Origin: Alphaproteobacteria bacterium
GTDB lineage: Bacteria; Pseudomonadota; Alphaproteobacteria; UBA8366
Assembly (NCBI GenBank): GCA_028281325.1
Contig: JANQKC010000026.1
Span: forward strand, 124,001 to 188,000
Direction: 5' to 3'
Length of the DNA: 64,000 nucleotides
The notes below the pieces were generated by a model. That model worked only from the letters and a program-made list of their open reading frames with translations, made no database searches and was not told the origin of the DNA. Within the stretch, counting starts at the first letter, position 1. The number at the start of each line of letters is the position of its first letter. Positions 43,102 to 51,514 of this stretch are shown here, piece after piece. Position numbers and translations under genes: made by a program.

Positions 43102-44046
43102 CTAGCCTTTTTTCTTTTTCCGCGCGTCCTTGGCTTTCTTCAAGTCACGGATGATGTCGTAATCCGACGAGGACATGGGAACGAACTTGTCGGATTTGAC
43201 GTTATCCAGGAACTTCTTCGCATCGCCCTTCTTGGTCAGACCGAGGAAGGTCTCGCGGATATTCTTCTTGATGTCGTCGCACAACGTGTTGCGGTAGACG
43301 AACGGATCCTGCGGGATCGGCGCCGACTGCCAGAGGATCTTCACGTCGGACAACTTCATCTCGCCCTTGTTCACCGCGTTGTCGAACCGATGCGTCGCGA
43401 CGAAGGCGGCGTCGACCTTCCCTTTGTAGACGGCGACGGAGGACAGCTCGTGGCTGCCGGTATAGGCGACCTTGCCGAAATACTTGTCGATATCCATGCC
43501 GACGACCTTCGAGAACACGATGCGCGGCATCAGGTTGCCCGACGTGCTGCCCGGATCGGTCAAGCCGATCGTCGCGCCCTTCAGGGATTTGATGTCGGTG
43601 AACTTCGTGCCGATTTTCGAGATCAGCGCGGCGCGGTACCCGGGCCCTTCTTCCTGCAGATGACCCTTGCGCTTCGCATAGGTGGCGAACACCTCGACGC
43701 TCGGGTCTTTCGAGTTGGCGATGACATAGGTGTATGGACCCAGCACGGCGACATCGACGAACTTGCTCAGCAATCCTTCCACCACCGAGGCGTAGGAAGT
43801 CGGCATGAAGAACTCGATCTTCTTGCCCGTCAGTTTCGCCATGCGGTCGGTGACCGGCTTGTAGAGTTGCAGTTCGGCGATGGTTTCTTCTGTCGGCACC
43901 ATCGCGAAGGTGAGCGCCTTGGGATTCTCGCATTGCGCCATCGCGGTGCCGGCGCCAGCCAGCAACACGGTGGCCACGGCCAAACCGCCGGCGACCCTTC
44001 TGCCGAATTGCGACCGGGATAGTCTCTTGTTCTGCATGATCTTCAT
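43102..44046 (-). CDS. phnD: Phosphonate-binding periplasmic protein
   Basis: The 314-residue precursor has a signal peptide (FGRRVAGGLAVATVLLAGAG, cleavage after AMA near residue 37; an RR pair is present but the motif is not a convincing Tat signal). Mature segments KALTFAMVPTEETIAELQLY, FFMPTSYASVVEGL, VDVAVLGPYTYVIA, IGLTDPGSTSGNLMPRIVF and SHELSSVAVYKGKVDAAFVATHR are PhnD-like, with Tyr/Ser/Thr phosphonate contacts. The tail is very Lys-rich (KDARKKKKG). GGGAGAGA precedes the ATG at 44046. It is first in the leftward phosphonate operon. Confidence 0.93.
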   Translation of the reverse strand: MKIMQNKRLSRSQFGRRVAGGLAVATVLLAGAGTAMAQCENPKALTFAMVPTEETIAELQLYKPVTDRMAKLTGKKIEFFMPTSYASVVEGLLSKFVDVAVLGPYTYVIANSKDPSVEVFATYAKRKGHLQEEGPGYRAALISKIGTKFTDIKSLKGATIGLTDPGSTSGNLMPRIVFSKVVGMDIDKYFGKVAYTGSHELSSVAVYKGKVDAAFVATHRFDNAVNKGEMKLSDVKILWQSAPIPQDPFVYRNTLCDDIKKNIRETFLGLTKKGDAKKFLDNVKSDKFVPMSSSDYDIIRDLKKAKDARKKKKG

Positions 44047-44470
44047 TGGGTCTCTCCCTAATCTTGTTTCGAGCGGCCCACCCACGGTCATTCAATCGTT
44101 GGGCGGCGGCTCAATAACCCTTTTTGTATGGGCGCTGCTTTTTGTTTATGCGCCCCGGGGTTCACATACAGGTCGTGCGCTTCAGGCCCGGCGGGGCCCT
44201 CCTCGACCGATGGAATGTGCATGTATCGGGGCCGACCGGCCGGAAGGATGCCGTGACGAACTGTCGGCGCGGCGCTCGGGATCGCCGCACCCGTCGCCCT
44301 CTCGCGACGGCGGCCTTGCGGTTCCGAGAGAGACGCCTGCGTCCGGCATTGTCACCCCTTCACAGCCTGATTTGCCGATTGGCTGCTTACGATCCTGTAG
44401 GCGACGATGATCCTACGACGGCACCTATTGGACAAATGGAAAAAAAATATAGTATCTATTGATTAAACCA
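44047..44470. promoter_or_regulatory. Divergent control region of phnD and the LysR gene
   Basis: There is no convincing gene in these 424 bases. The right end (44430-44470) is AT-rich and contains ATTG-N7-CCAAT at 44458-44472, running into the LysR start codon, and TATAGTAT, a possible -10 region. A LysR-type dimer could bind in this region, repress its own gene and activate phnD. A -10-like and T-rich block also lies at 44115-44150 on the phnD side. Short inverted repeats in the middle (GGCCGACCGGCCGG) may add structure. Confidence 0.45.
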
Positions 44471-45340
44471 ATGATATTCACGCAACTCAGAACCTTCCAT
44501 GCGGTGGCGGCGGAGCGGGGGTTTACCGCCGCGTCGCGCGTGTTGAATATCGGCCAACCGACCCTGACCAGCCAGGTGCGCGCGCTGGAACAGATGTTCG
44601 ATGTCGAACTCTTCCATCGCCGCGGCCGGCGGATCGAATTGACCGAAGCCGGCGCCGCCCTGTTCGAGATCACCCGGCGGATCATGGATCTGGAAGGTCA
44701 GGCGCGCGACACGCTCAGCGCCTTCGGCGGGTTCCATCGGGGCACGCTGCATGTCGGCGCGGTCGGCCCGTATCACGCGACGGAAATGCTGAGCGCCTTC
44801 AGCGAACGCTATCCCGGCGTCCATCTCGCCGTGACGGTCGGCAACTCGCAGGAAATGGTCGACCAACTGCTCGACTATTCCGCCGATGTCGCCGTCCTGG
44901 CCCATGTGGAAGACGACGACCGAATCTTCGCCATGCCCTACAGCCGGCACAAGGTCGTGGTGTTCGTGCACACGGGGCACCGCTTCGCGAAACGAAAGAA
45001 GATCCCGGTCGAGGCGTTACAGGGCGAGCGCATGGTCATGCGCGAAAGCGGTTCGGCGACCCGCCTCGCCTTCGAAGACATGCTGCGCCGGCATAAGGTC
45101 GAGATCGATCCGGTGATGGAGATCGGCAGCCGCGAGGCGGTGTGGCTGGCGGTCGCGCGCGGGATCGGGATCGGCTTCGTGTCGGAGATCGAGTTCATCC
45201 CCCATCCCGACCTGCGCACCGTGGAAATCTCAAACGCGGAGGTCTACACGACCGCCCACGTTAACTGCCTGATGGAGCGCCGCAGCGCGCAGCTCATCGA
45301 CGCCTTCTTCGACGTGGCGAAACTGACCAAGCGGTTGTAG
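44471..45340 (+). CDS. LysR-family regulator, phosphonate-associated
   Basis: The 289-residue protein has an N-terminal winged helix-turn-helix (FTQLRTFHAVAAERGFTAAS, LNIGQPTLTSQVRALEQMF) and a LysR effector domain (FHRGTLHVGAVGPYHATEML, VHLAVTVGNSQEMVDQLLDY, SREAVWLAVARGIGIGFVSE). The pattern matches LysR proteins associated with aminoethylphosphonate loci. An upstream TTG at 44459 would add four residues; ATG at 44471 gives the usual family start. Divergence from phnD implies that it controls the phosphonate operon. It converges on the hydrolase gene with 14 bases between. Confidence 0.9.
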   Translation: MIFTQLRTFHAVAAERGFTAASRVLNIGQPTLTSQVRALEQMFDVELFHRRGRRIELTEAGAALFEITRRIMDLEGQARDTLSAFGGFHRGTLHVGAVGPYHATEMLSAFSERYPGVHLAVTVGNSQEMVDQLLDYSADVAVLAHVEDDDRIFAMPYSRHKVVVFVHTGHRFAKRKKIPVEALQGERMVMRESGSATRLAFEDMLRRHKVEIDPVMEIGSREAVWLAVARGIGIGFVSEIEFIPHPDLRTVEISNAEVYTTAHVNCLMERRSAQLIDAFFDVAKLTKRL

Positions 45341-45354
45341 CGTCCGGCGCCTTC

Positions 45355-46104
45355 CTACGCCGGCGCGTTCGCGTTGAGAAAACTGCGCAGGTGGCGTACG
45401 GCCAAGGGAACCCTCGCCGGGTCGTCCTTCCAGGGGAAGAAGGTCATCTGGCCGTTCGGCGCCAGCATCGCCGATTCCTCCGCCACGGCATAGGGGTGCG
45501 GCTCGGTATCGTCGGGCATGACCAGGACCGGCGTGGCGACGCTTCGCACGAAATCGCGCGTCACGCTGAAGACGAAGTCGTTATTCTCAAGATACATCTT
45601 CCGGAGGAAGGCGTCGCACGTCTCCATCGTAACATCGCTCCGCGCCTCGCTAAGCGGGGCGGCCCATCGCGCCATGTTGTTCCGATGAAACAGATCGGGC
45701 ACTTCGGGGCGAAAGCCGCTCGGCTGCGACGGGACGGCGGCGATGACGCGCTCGGGCGCGCGCTCCAGCAACTTCCAGATGAAGGGACCGCCGATGCAGA
45801 AGCCCAGCACCAGGAATTCGCCGATGCCCAAATGATCCATCAGGTTGAGCTGATCGTCGATATACGAGTCCCAGGGCCGGTCGACCTCCACCGGGCCGGA
45901 GGAGCGGCCGCCGACCGCGTTCCGCAAGTCCGACGTGATGCAGTGATATTCGTCGCTGAGGACTTCCATCGGGTTGAACGGCACGCGTTCGGAGAGATAA
46001 GGGATCGCGGCATTCAGCCCGCCACCCGGAATCACCAGCAGCGGAAAACCGGACCCGGCCTCCTCGTAGTAAATCTCAACGTCGCCGTTCTTATAGATGG
46101 ACAT
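45355..46104 (-). CDS. Alpha/beta hydrolase with Cys in the nucleophile elbow
   Basis: The 249-residue protein has the alpha/beta-hydrolase layout: EEAGSGFPLLVIPGGGLN with the oxyanion GGG near residue 28, SDLRNAVGGRSSGPVE, the nucleophile elbow FLVLGFCIGGPFIWKLL near residue 102 and a C-terminal VRHLRSFL with the His. The elbow is G-F-C-I-G, so the nucleophile is Cys as in dienelactone hydrolase, not Ser. The acid could be in VLVMPDDTEPHP. It is last in the leftward CoA-catabolic cluster, 81 bases after the CoA-transferase. A thioesterase or lactone hydrolase role is possible. Confidence 0.83.
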   Translation of the reverse strand: MSIYKNGDVEIYYEEAGSGFPLLVIPGGGLNAAIPYLSERVPFNPMEVLSDEYHCITSDLRNAVGGRSSGPVEVDRPWDSYIDDQLNLMDHLGIGEFLVLGFCIGGPFIWKLLERAPERVIAAVPSQPSGFRPEVPDLFHRNNMARWAAPLSEARSDVTMETCDAFLRKMYLENNDFVFSVTRDFVRSVATPVLVMPDDTEPHPYAVAEESAMLAPNGQMTFFPWKDDPARVPLAVRHLRSFLNANAPA

Positions 46105-46185
46105 GGCGGGTCTCCTTTATCGGCATCGGGTTGTCCGAAGCTTTCGCGCCCTGCCGGCCCTTATGGCGCGTCCGGCAATGACATT

Positions 46186-47397
46186 CTATCCCTCTCGCGT
46201 CTCCACCGCCGACGCCGCCTGCAGGTCGGCGATCTCCGCATCCGAATAGCCGGCGTCGCGCAGCACCGCTTGGGTGCTTTCGCCCAGATTCTCGGCATGG
46301 CCGTAGTAGCCGCCCGGAGTCTTCGACAGATGCACCGGGACCTTGAGATGGCGGATGCGGCCTTCGGTCGGGTGTTCGACTTCCGGAAACATGCCGACCG
46401 CAGTCAGGTGCGGGCAACTGAACAAGTCTTCCAGCGTGTTCATCGGCAGCACCGGGATGTCCGCATCCTCCAGCGTCTCGATCCATTCCGCCGTGCTGCG
46501 GGTCGCCATCACACCAGCGACGAATTCGTACAGCGCGTCGATATTCTTGGACCGCGACGGTTGGTCGGCGAAGCGCGGGTCGTCGGCCAAGTCGGGCTGG
46601 CCCGCGACCGCGAAGAACGTCTTCCAGTGCTTGTCGTTATAGGGCATGACGCCGACATAGCCGTCGGTCGTCGCGTAGGGCCGGCGGTGCGGGCTCAGCG
46701 CCCGCGCGTATCCGGCCTCGCCGATCGGCGGTTCGAAGGCGCGGCCTTGCATATGCACGTTGATCAGAAACGCCGTGAAGCACTCGTACATCGGCACATG
46801 CACCCGCTGTCCCTCGCCGGTCCGTTCGCGATGGAACAAAGCCATCATGATCGCATTGGACAGGAACAAGCCGGTGGTCTTGTCGGCCAGCACCGACGGC
46901 CCGTAGCGGGGCGTGCCGGTGACCATCCCGTTCAACGCCGCCATGCCGGACGCCCCCTGGATCAAATCGTCATAGGCGGGCTTGTCGACATAGGGGCCGC
47001 TTTCGCCGTAGCCGGTCGCCGCAGCGTAGACGATGTCCGGCTTCCAGCACGAGATCGTCTCGTAGTCGATGCCGAGCCGGGCCGCGGCCTTGGGCCGGAT
47101 GTTGTGGACGAAGACATCGGCGCTTTCGACCAGCCGCTTGAACGGCGCCTTGGCCGCCGGGTTCTTGAGGTCGAGCACGACACTCCGCTTGTTCCGGCCC
47201 TTCAGCAAATGGGACGCCGACATGCCGGGCGTCTTGGCGGCGCCGGTCCACCGGCCGATGTCGCCGCCGGGCGGCTCGACCTTGATCACATCCGCCCCCA
47301 TCTCGCCCAGCATCATGGTGGCGAACGGCCCGAGCATGACACTGGTCAGATCGATGACCCGGACCCCTTCGAGGGGCCCTCGCGGTTTCTCCGTCAC
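46186..47397 (-). CDS. CaiB/BaiF family CoA-transferase (GTG start)
   Basis: The 403-residue class III CoA-transferase begins with GPLEGVRVIDLTSVMLGPFA, then GEMGADVIKVEPPGGDIGRW, KRSVVLDLKNPAAKAPFKRL, RLGIDYETISCWKPDIVYAA and the Asp-containing KPAYDDLIQGASGMAALNG near residue 158, the family's catalytic Asp region. It should transfer CoA from a donor such as succinyl-CoA to an organic acid. The GTG start is a few bases after AGAAAG; no ATG fits. The gene follows the acyl-CoA dehydrogenase pair by 47 bases. Confidence 0.92.
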   Translation of the reverse strand: MTEKPRGPLEGVRVIDLTSVMLGPFATMMLGEMGADVIKVEPPGGDIGRWTGAAKTPGMSASHLLKGRNKRSVVLDLKNPAAKAPFKRLVESADVFVHNIRPKAAARLGIDYETISCWKPDIVYAAATGYGESGPYVDKPAYDDLIQGASGMAALNGMVTGTPRYGPSVLADKTTGLFLSNAIMMALFHRERTGEGQRVHVPMYECFTAFLINVHMQGRAFEPPIGEAGYARALSPHRRPYATTDGYVGVMPYNDKHWKTFFAVAGQPDLADDPRFADQPSRSKNIDALYEFVAGVMATRSTAEWIETLEDADIPVLPMNTLEDLFSCPHLTAVGMFPEVEHPTEGRIRHLKVPVHLSKTPGGYYGHAENLGESTQAVLRDAGYSDAEIADLQAASAVETREG

Positions 47398-47444
47398 GTA
47401 TAGGACTTTCTGTTGTTGTTCTTCACGGGCAGTTCCGCCGCGGT

Positions 47445-48701
47445 TTATGAGACGGTGTTCCGCGGTACGTCGCGGAACGGCCGGTCGGTGTCGACGCGCG
47501 TTTCCTTCGGCATCTTGAGGACGCGTTCGGCAATGATGTTGCGCTGAATCTCGTCCGTGCCGCCCGCGATCGAAATCGCGGGCACCGAGATCAAGACTTC
47601 GGCGATCACCCCCTCCATCGGACCGTCTTCGCCGGTCAGCATGGCGTCGGCGCCAGCGATCTCCGTATGGACCCGCGCCGCCGCGCGCGCCACGTTGCTG
47701 GCGGCCAGCTTGCCGAGCGAGCCTTCCGGCCCTTGCGGGCGGCCCTGATCCTGCGCGGCGCGCGCCCTGAGCGCCGTCCATTCGGCGGTCTTCAGCATGG
47801 TCAGCACCTTGGCGATTTCCTGTCGGATCGCCGGATCCTCGATCTTGCCGGTCTCCCGCGCGCGCTCGATCAGCAGGTCGGCGCGGCCGCCCCGCTGCGG
47901 ATACCATTTATACGGTTCGAGCTGGTGGTCGATCTCTACCTTCTCTTCGGCGTAGATGCGGCCTGGCCGCTCCTTCGCCTCGGCATAGCGGCGCAGGCTG
48001 TCGGCGCCGCGCCGTTCGTGCATCAGGGTCGTGGTCGCGATCTTCCAACCTTCGCCGGGCGCGCCGACCATGAATTCCGGCGAGATTTCGGCGTCGGTCA
48101 TGAAGACCTGGTTGAAGGAGGCATGCCCGTTCATCTGACGCAACGGCTGCACGTCGACGCCCGCCTGCTCGATGTCGAGGATGAAGAAACTCAATCCCTT
48201 GTGTTTCACTTCGTCCCAATCGGTCCGCGCGAGCAGCAGCCCGTATTGCGCGTGATGGGCGCTGGTGGTCCAGACCTTCTGACCGTTGACCACCCATTTG
48301 TTGCCCTTGAGATCAGCCCGGGTCGTCGCCCCCGCCATGTCGGAGCCGCTGCCCGGCTCGCTGAACAACTGGCACCAGGTATCCTCGCCGGTCAGGATGC
48401 GGCGCAGGAATTTCTCGCGCTGCAGATCGGTGCCATGCGCCAGCAGGGTCGCGGCGGCCAGATTGCGGATGCCGACACGGCATACGGTGACCGCGCCGAT
48501 CCGGTCGAACTCCTCGTCGACCACGCGGCCCAGCGGGTCGGAATAGCCCTTGCCGAACCATTCCACCGGCCATGTCGGCGCGGCCCAGCCGCCGTCGATC
48601 AGCTTGTTGCGCCACTCGACGAGGCCGAGGTCCGGATCGAAATTCGCTTCGAGCCAGGCGCGCACCTCGGCGCGGACGCTCGCTTCGGTCAGTTCGCTCA
48701 T
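47445..48701 (-). CDS. Acyl-CoA dehydrogenase, larger subunit of a coupled pair
   Basis: The 418-residue flavoprotein has ACAD blocks: TWPVEWFGKGYSDPLGRV, CQLFSEPGSGSDMAGATTRA (FAD/substrate contact), KWVVNGQKVWTTSAHHAQYG and the C-terminal VPAISIAGGTDEIQRNIIAERV. The position of the usual catalytic Glu in YEGTNEIQ is Gly here (IAGGTDEIQ), a feature of the heteromeric FadE26/ChsE-like group. Its ATG overlaps the stop of the upstream ACAD as TGATG, so the two should be made in equal amounts and may form an alpha2beta2 enzyme. Confidence 0.9.
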   Translation of the reverse strand: MSELTEASVRAEVRAWLEANFDPDLGLVEWRNKLIDGGWAAPTWPVEWFGKGYSDPLGRVVDEEFDRIGAVTVCRVGIRNLAAATLLAHGTDLQREKFLRRILTGEDTWCQLFSEPGSGSDMAGATTRADLKGNKWVVNGQKVWTTSAHHAQYGLLLARTDWDEVKHKGLSFFILDIEQAGVDVQPLRQMNGHASFNQVFMTDAEISPEFMVGAPGEGWKIATTTLMHERRGADSLRRYAEAKERPGRIYAEEKVEIDHQLEPYKWYPQRGGRADLLIERARETGKIEDPAIRQEIAKVLTMLKTAEWTALRARAAQDQGRPQGPEGSLGKLAASNVARAAARVHTEIAGADAMLTGEDGPMEGVIAEVLISVPAISIAGGTDEIQRNIIAERVLKMPKETRVDTDRPFRDVPRNTVS

Positions 48702-49849
48702 CAGGCGGCACTCCTTTCCATCGCATCCCAATTCTCGATCAGCCGTTCCCGGTGCTCGTTGGCCGTGCCGAGGAAGACCTCGGAACTCTTCGCCCGTTTG
48801 AACCAGAGATGCGTATCGTTGTCCCAGGTGAAACCGATGCCGCCATGCATCTGCACGGTCGTGATCGCGGCCTGCGTGTAGGCATCGGCCGCCGCCGCCT
48901 TGGCGAGCGACACCGCCGGGATCAGGTTTTCGGCATCGTCATCGGCCGCCGCGGTGGCGTAATAGGCCGCCGACTTGGCCATCTCGACCTCCAGCAGCAT
49001 GTCCGCCGACCGGTGTTTGATCGCCTGGAAGGAGCCGATGGCGCGGCCAAATTGGACGCGAAGCTGGGAATACTCCAGCGCCGATTCCCGCAAGCGCTCG
49101 GCCCCACCGACCATTTCGTTGGCGAGACAGGCGGTCGCCTGATCCAGCGTCTTGGCCATCGGCGCGGCCGCCGTCCCTTCGTCGCCGATCAATTGCGCCT
49201 CGACATTCTTGAAGGCGAGCCGCGCCTGCTTGCGCGTCGGATCGAGAGTCTGCAACAGGCTGCGGTCGAGCCCCGGCGCATCGCCCTTCACGGCGAACAG
49301 CGACAATCCCTCGTCGCCGGCCGTGCCGGGCGTGCGCGCCAGCACGACGATCAGGCCGGCGGTATGGCCGTCGAGCACGAAGCTCTTGTGACCGTCGAGC
49401 GTGAAGCCGTCGCCGGACGCGGCCGCCGTCATCGCGACGCCATCCGACCCGGTACGCCCGTCATCCTCGGCGAAGGCCAGGGTCGCGATCGTCTTGCCCG
49501 ACGCGATGTCCGGCAGCAGGGTTTGTTTCTGTTCCTCGGTCCCGGCGTTCAGGATCGCCGTCGCCGCCAAGACCGTCGAGGCGAAATACGGGGCGCACAG
49601 CAGGGCGCGGCCCATCTCCTCGACGACGATCCCGAGTTCGACGAAGCCGAATCCCTGTCCGCCATACTCCTCGGGGATATGGACGGCGGTCAGCCCGAGG
49701 TTCTGGCAAATCTGCCGCCAGACCTCCGGGTCGTAGCCTTCGTCGGTTTCCATCAGCCGCCGGACCTCGGTGGTCGGCGACTTGTCTTCGAGGAAGCGCC
49801 GCAAGATGCCGCGGAACTCTTCCTGCTCTTCGGTGAAACTAAACTGCAT
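48701..49849 (-). CDS. Acyl-CoA dehydrogenase, smaller subunit of a coupled pair
   Basis: The 382-residue ACAD-fold protein starts MQFSFTEEQEEFRGILRRF and has IPEEYGGQGFGFVELGIVVEEMGRA, GDGFTLDGHKSFVLDGHTAG and the C-terminal QMHGGIGFTWDNDTHLWFKRAK with FLGTANEHRERL. The catalytic-Glu position (YEGT) is Leu (FLGT). Together with the 47445 subunit this resembles FadE27/FadE26-type heteromers in which one active site is formed per pair. It is preceded by a 157-base gap after the flavoprotein gene, so a separate promoter is possible. Confidence 0.9.
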   Translation of the reverse strand: MQFSFTEEQEEFRGILRRFLEDKSPTTEVRRLMETDEGYDPEVWRQICQNLGLTAVHIPEEYGGQGFGFVELGIVVEEMGRALLCAPYFASTVLAATAILNAGTEEQKQTLLPDIASGKTIATLAFAEDDGRTGSDGVAMTAAASGDGFTLDGHKSFVLDGHTAGLIVVLARTPGTAGDEGLSLFAVKGDAPGLDRSLLQTLDPTRKQARLAFKNVEAQLIGDEGTAAAPMAKTLDQATACLANEMVGGAERLRESALEYSQLRVQFGRAIGSFQAIKHRSADMLLEVEMAKSAAYYATAAADDDAENLIPAVSLAKAAAADAYTQAAITTVQMHGGIGFTWDNDTHLWFKRAKSSEVFLGTANEHRERLIENWDAMERSAA

Positions 49850-50006
49850 GCCAGCTCCCTGATTGGCTGATTGGCGCACCGGCTTGGCGTGGTCGCACGC
49901 GTAGCCCGCCCGGATGCCGGACCGGGCCGTCGGCGTTCAATCGTCTCGTAAAGATCGTGCGTCCGCAGTATATGGCGGGAACGCCGCACACCCAAATCGC
50001 GGCGCT

Positions 50007-51500
50007 TCAGTCCCAAGGCGCCTCCGCCGCGGCGTTACGGCCGGCGATGCGGCCGAAACCGAGGCATTCCCCGATGTTCCCGGTGCCTTGATAGAGATAG
50101 CTGTAGATCGAGCCAAGCTCGCCTGCGCTGTAAAGCCGCGGGATCGGATCGCCATTCGGCTGCAAGACCTCGCTGCGCTCGTTCCGGCGGGGACCGCCCT
50201 GCGTGTTGAGCATCGACGGCGACAACTCCACGGCGTAGAAGGGTGCCCGCGCCAGCGGCTGAAGCATCAGCGTGCGGCCGAAATCCGCATCCGCGCCGGC
50301 GGCGCAGTGATCGTTCCACCGAGCGACCGTGGCCTCCAGCGCGGCTGGGTCGAGGCCGACCGTTTCCGCCAGCCTCGCCACTGTCTCCGCCGACTTGATC
50401 CAACCCTTGGCCAGCTCGGCGCTGTTATCGTCGCTCCAGTCGTATTGCTCGACGACCGGGTTCCAGCCGTGGCTCGGGTTCTTGTCGTAAAGCGGCCCGG
50501 CCGACATCATGTCCTGATCGAACACCAGGAACATCGGCGTCGGCGTCGCCAACGGTTTCCATTTGCCGTTCATCGGCACCTTGCCGTGGCGTGTCTTGAA
50601 CTTCTCGTCGGCGAACCGGTTGCCGTCCGGTCCGACGACGATCATGCCGCCCGCCATCACCTTGCTGAAATGCAATGCCTGCATCGAGAAAGTGGTGGGG
50701 TATTCCGGCACCTTGAGCGCCATCGACGGTCCGGCGAAATTGTTCATATGCCAAAGGTCGGCGCCCACGGCCATCGCCATGGTGATCCCGTCGCCCTCGT
50801 TGTAGGGGCTGCCCGACGTGTAGCAGTACGGCATGCCCGGCAGATAGTTGCGGATCATGTCCTGATTGTTCTCGAACCCGCCACAGGTCAGCACGACCGC
50901 CTTGTGCGCCTTCACCGCGATCCGTTTGCCGTCTTGCTCCGCATGGATACCGAGAATCTCGCGCGTGATGCGGTTCTGGATCAACTCGCGGCCCGGCGTC
51001 TCGTAAAGAATCTCGATCGGCCGTTCCTTCACCAGACTCTCGAACCGCTTCCAGGTCAGCGAATAGCCGTAGGTCGGGCCGTCGTGGAACTTGTGGACGC
51101 AGTCGGAGCCGGGCAAATCCGGGAACTCGATCCCCTCCGGCGGATGCTGATGCTCCTGCGGATCGCCGCCCAGGCTCGCGAGCCATTCGTTGTTGCGGCA
51201 CATTTCGTCCGCCCAGACGCGGATCATCTTTTCCGGCACCGTGTAGGGCCCGCACAGCGCGGTCAGGTAGGTCGCCGCGCTCTCCGCCGAGGATGTGTTG
51301 AGATAGCCCTGCCCCGCGACCCGCGTGTTGCCGCCCTCCTGACCCTCGGGCGCCTTCTCCAGGATCAGCACCTTGTCGCCCAGGTCGTGCGCGGTCACCG
51401 CCGCCGCGACGCCGGCCGCGCCGAACCCGACGACCACGACATCCGCCTCGCGGTCCCATGTTTCGGGCGCGAATTGCGCGTGCCCGTTTGCGTTCGCCAT
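50007..51500 (-). CDS. FAD-dependent oxidoreductase (KstD/fumarate reductase flavoprotein-like)
   Basis: The 497-residue flavoprotein has the FAD dinucleotide motif ADVVVVGFGAAGVAAAVTAH near residue 20 and the second FAD strand DKVLILEKAPEGQEGGNTRV. AHKAVVLTCGGFENNQDM near 230, PYCYTSGSPYNEGDGITMAMAVGADL near 260, and the C-terminal RLYSAGELGSIYSYLYQGTGNIGECLGFGRIAG are typical of the FAD-binding-2 family (tricarballylate dehydrogenase, 3-ketosteroid Δ1-dehydrogenase). It should introduce a C=C bond or act on an enoate. The ATG at 51500 precedes ANANGH. It is 14 bases after the hydroxyacid dehydrogenase. Confidence 0.9.
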   Translation of the reverse strand: MANANGHAQFAPETWDREADVVVVGFGAAGVAAAVTAHDLGDKVLILEKAPEGQEGGNTRVAGQGYLNTSSAESAATYLTALCGPYTVPEKMIRVWADEMCRNNEWLASLGGDPQEHQHPPEGIEFPDLPGSDCVHKFHDGPTYGYSLTWKRFESLVKERPIEILYETPGRELIQNRITREILGIHAEQDGKRIAVKAHKAVVLTCGGFENNQDMIRNYLPGMPYCYTSGSPYNEGDGITMAMAVGADLWHMNNFAGPSMALKVPEYPTTFSMQALHFSKVMAGGMIVVGPDGNRFADEKFKTRHGKVPMNGKWKPLATPTPMFLVFDQDMMSAGPLYDKNPSHGWNPVVEQYDWSDDNSAELAKGWIKSAETVARLAETVGLDPAALEATVARWNDHCAAGADADFGRTLMLQPLARAPFYAVELSPSMLNTQGGPRRNERSEVLQPNGDPIPRLYSAGELGSIYSYLYQGTGNIGECLGFGRIAGRNAAAEAPWD

Positions 51501-51514
51501 ACCGTCTCGCTCCG

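Noticed and set aside
45391-47403. 670-codon forward open frame
   Set aside because: It runs antisense through the alpha/beta hydrolase and CoA-transferase, with Arg-rich low-complexity translation and no motif.
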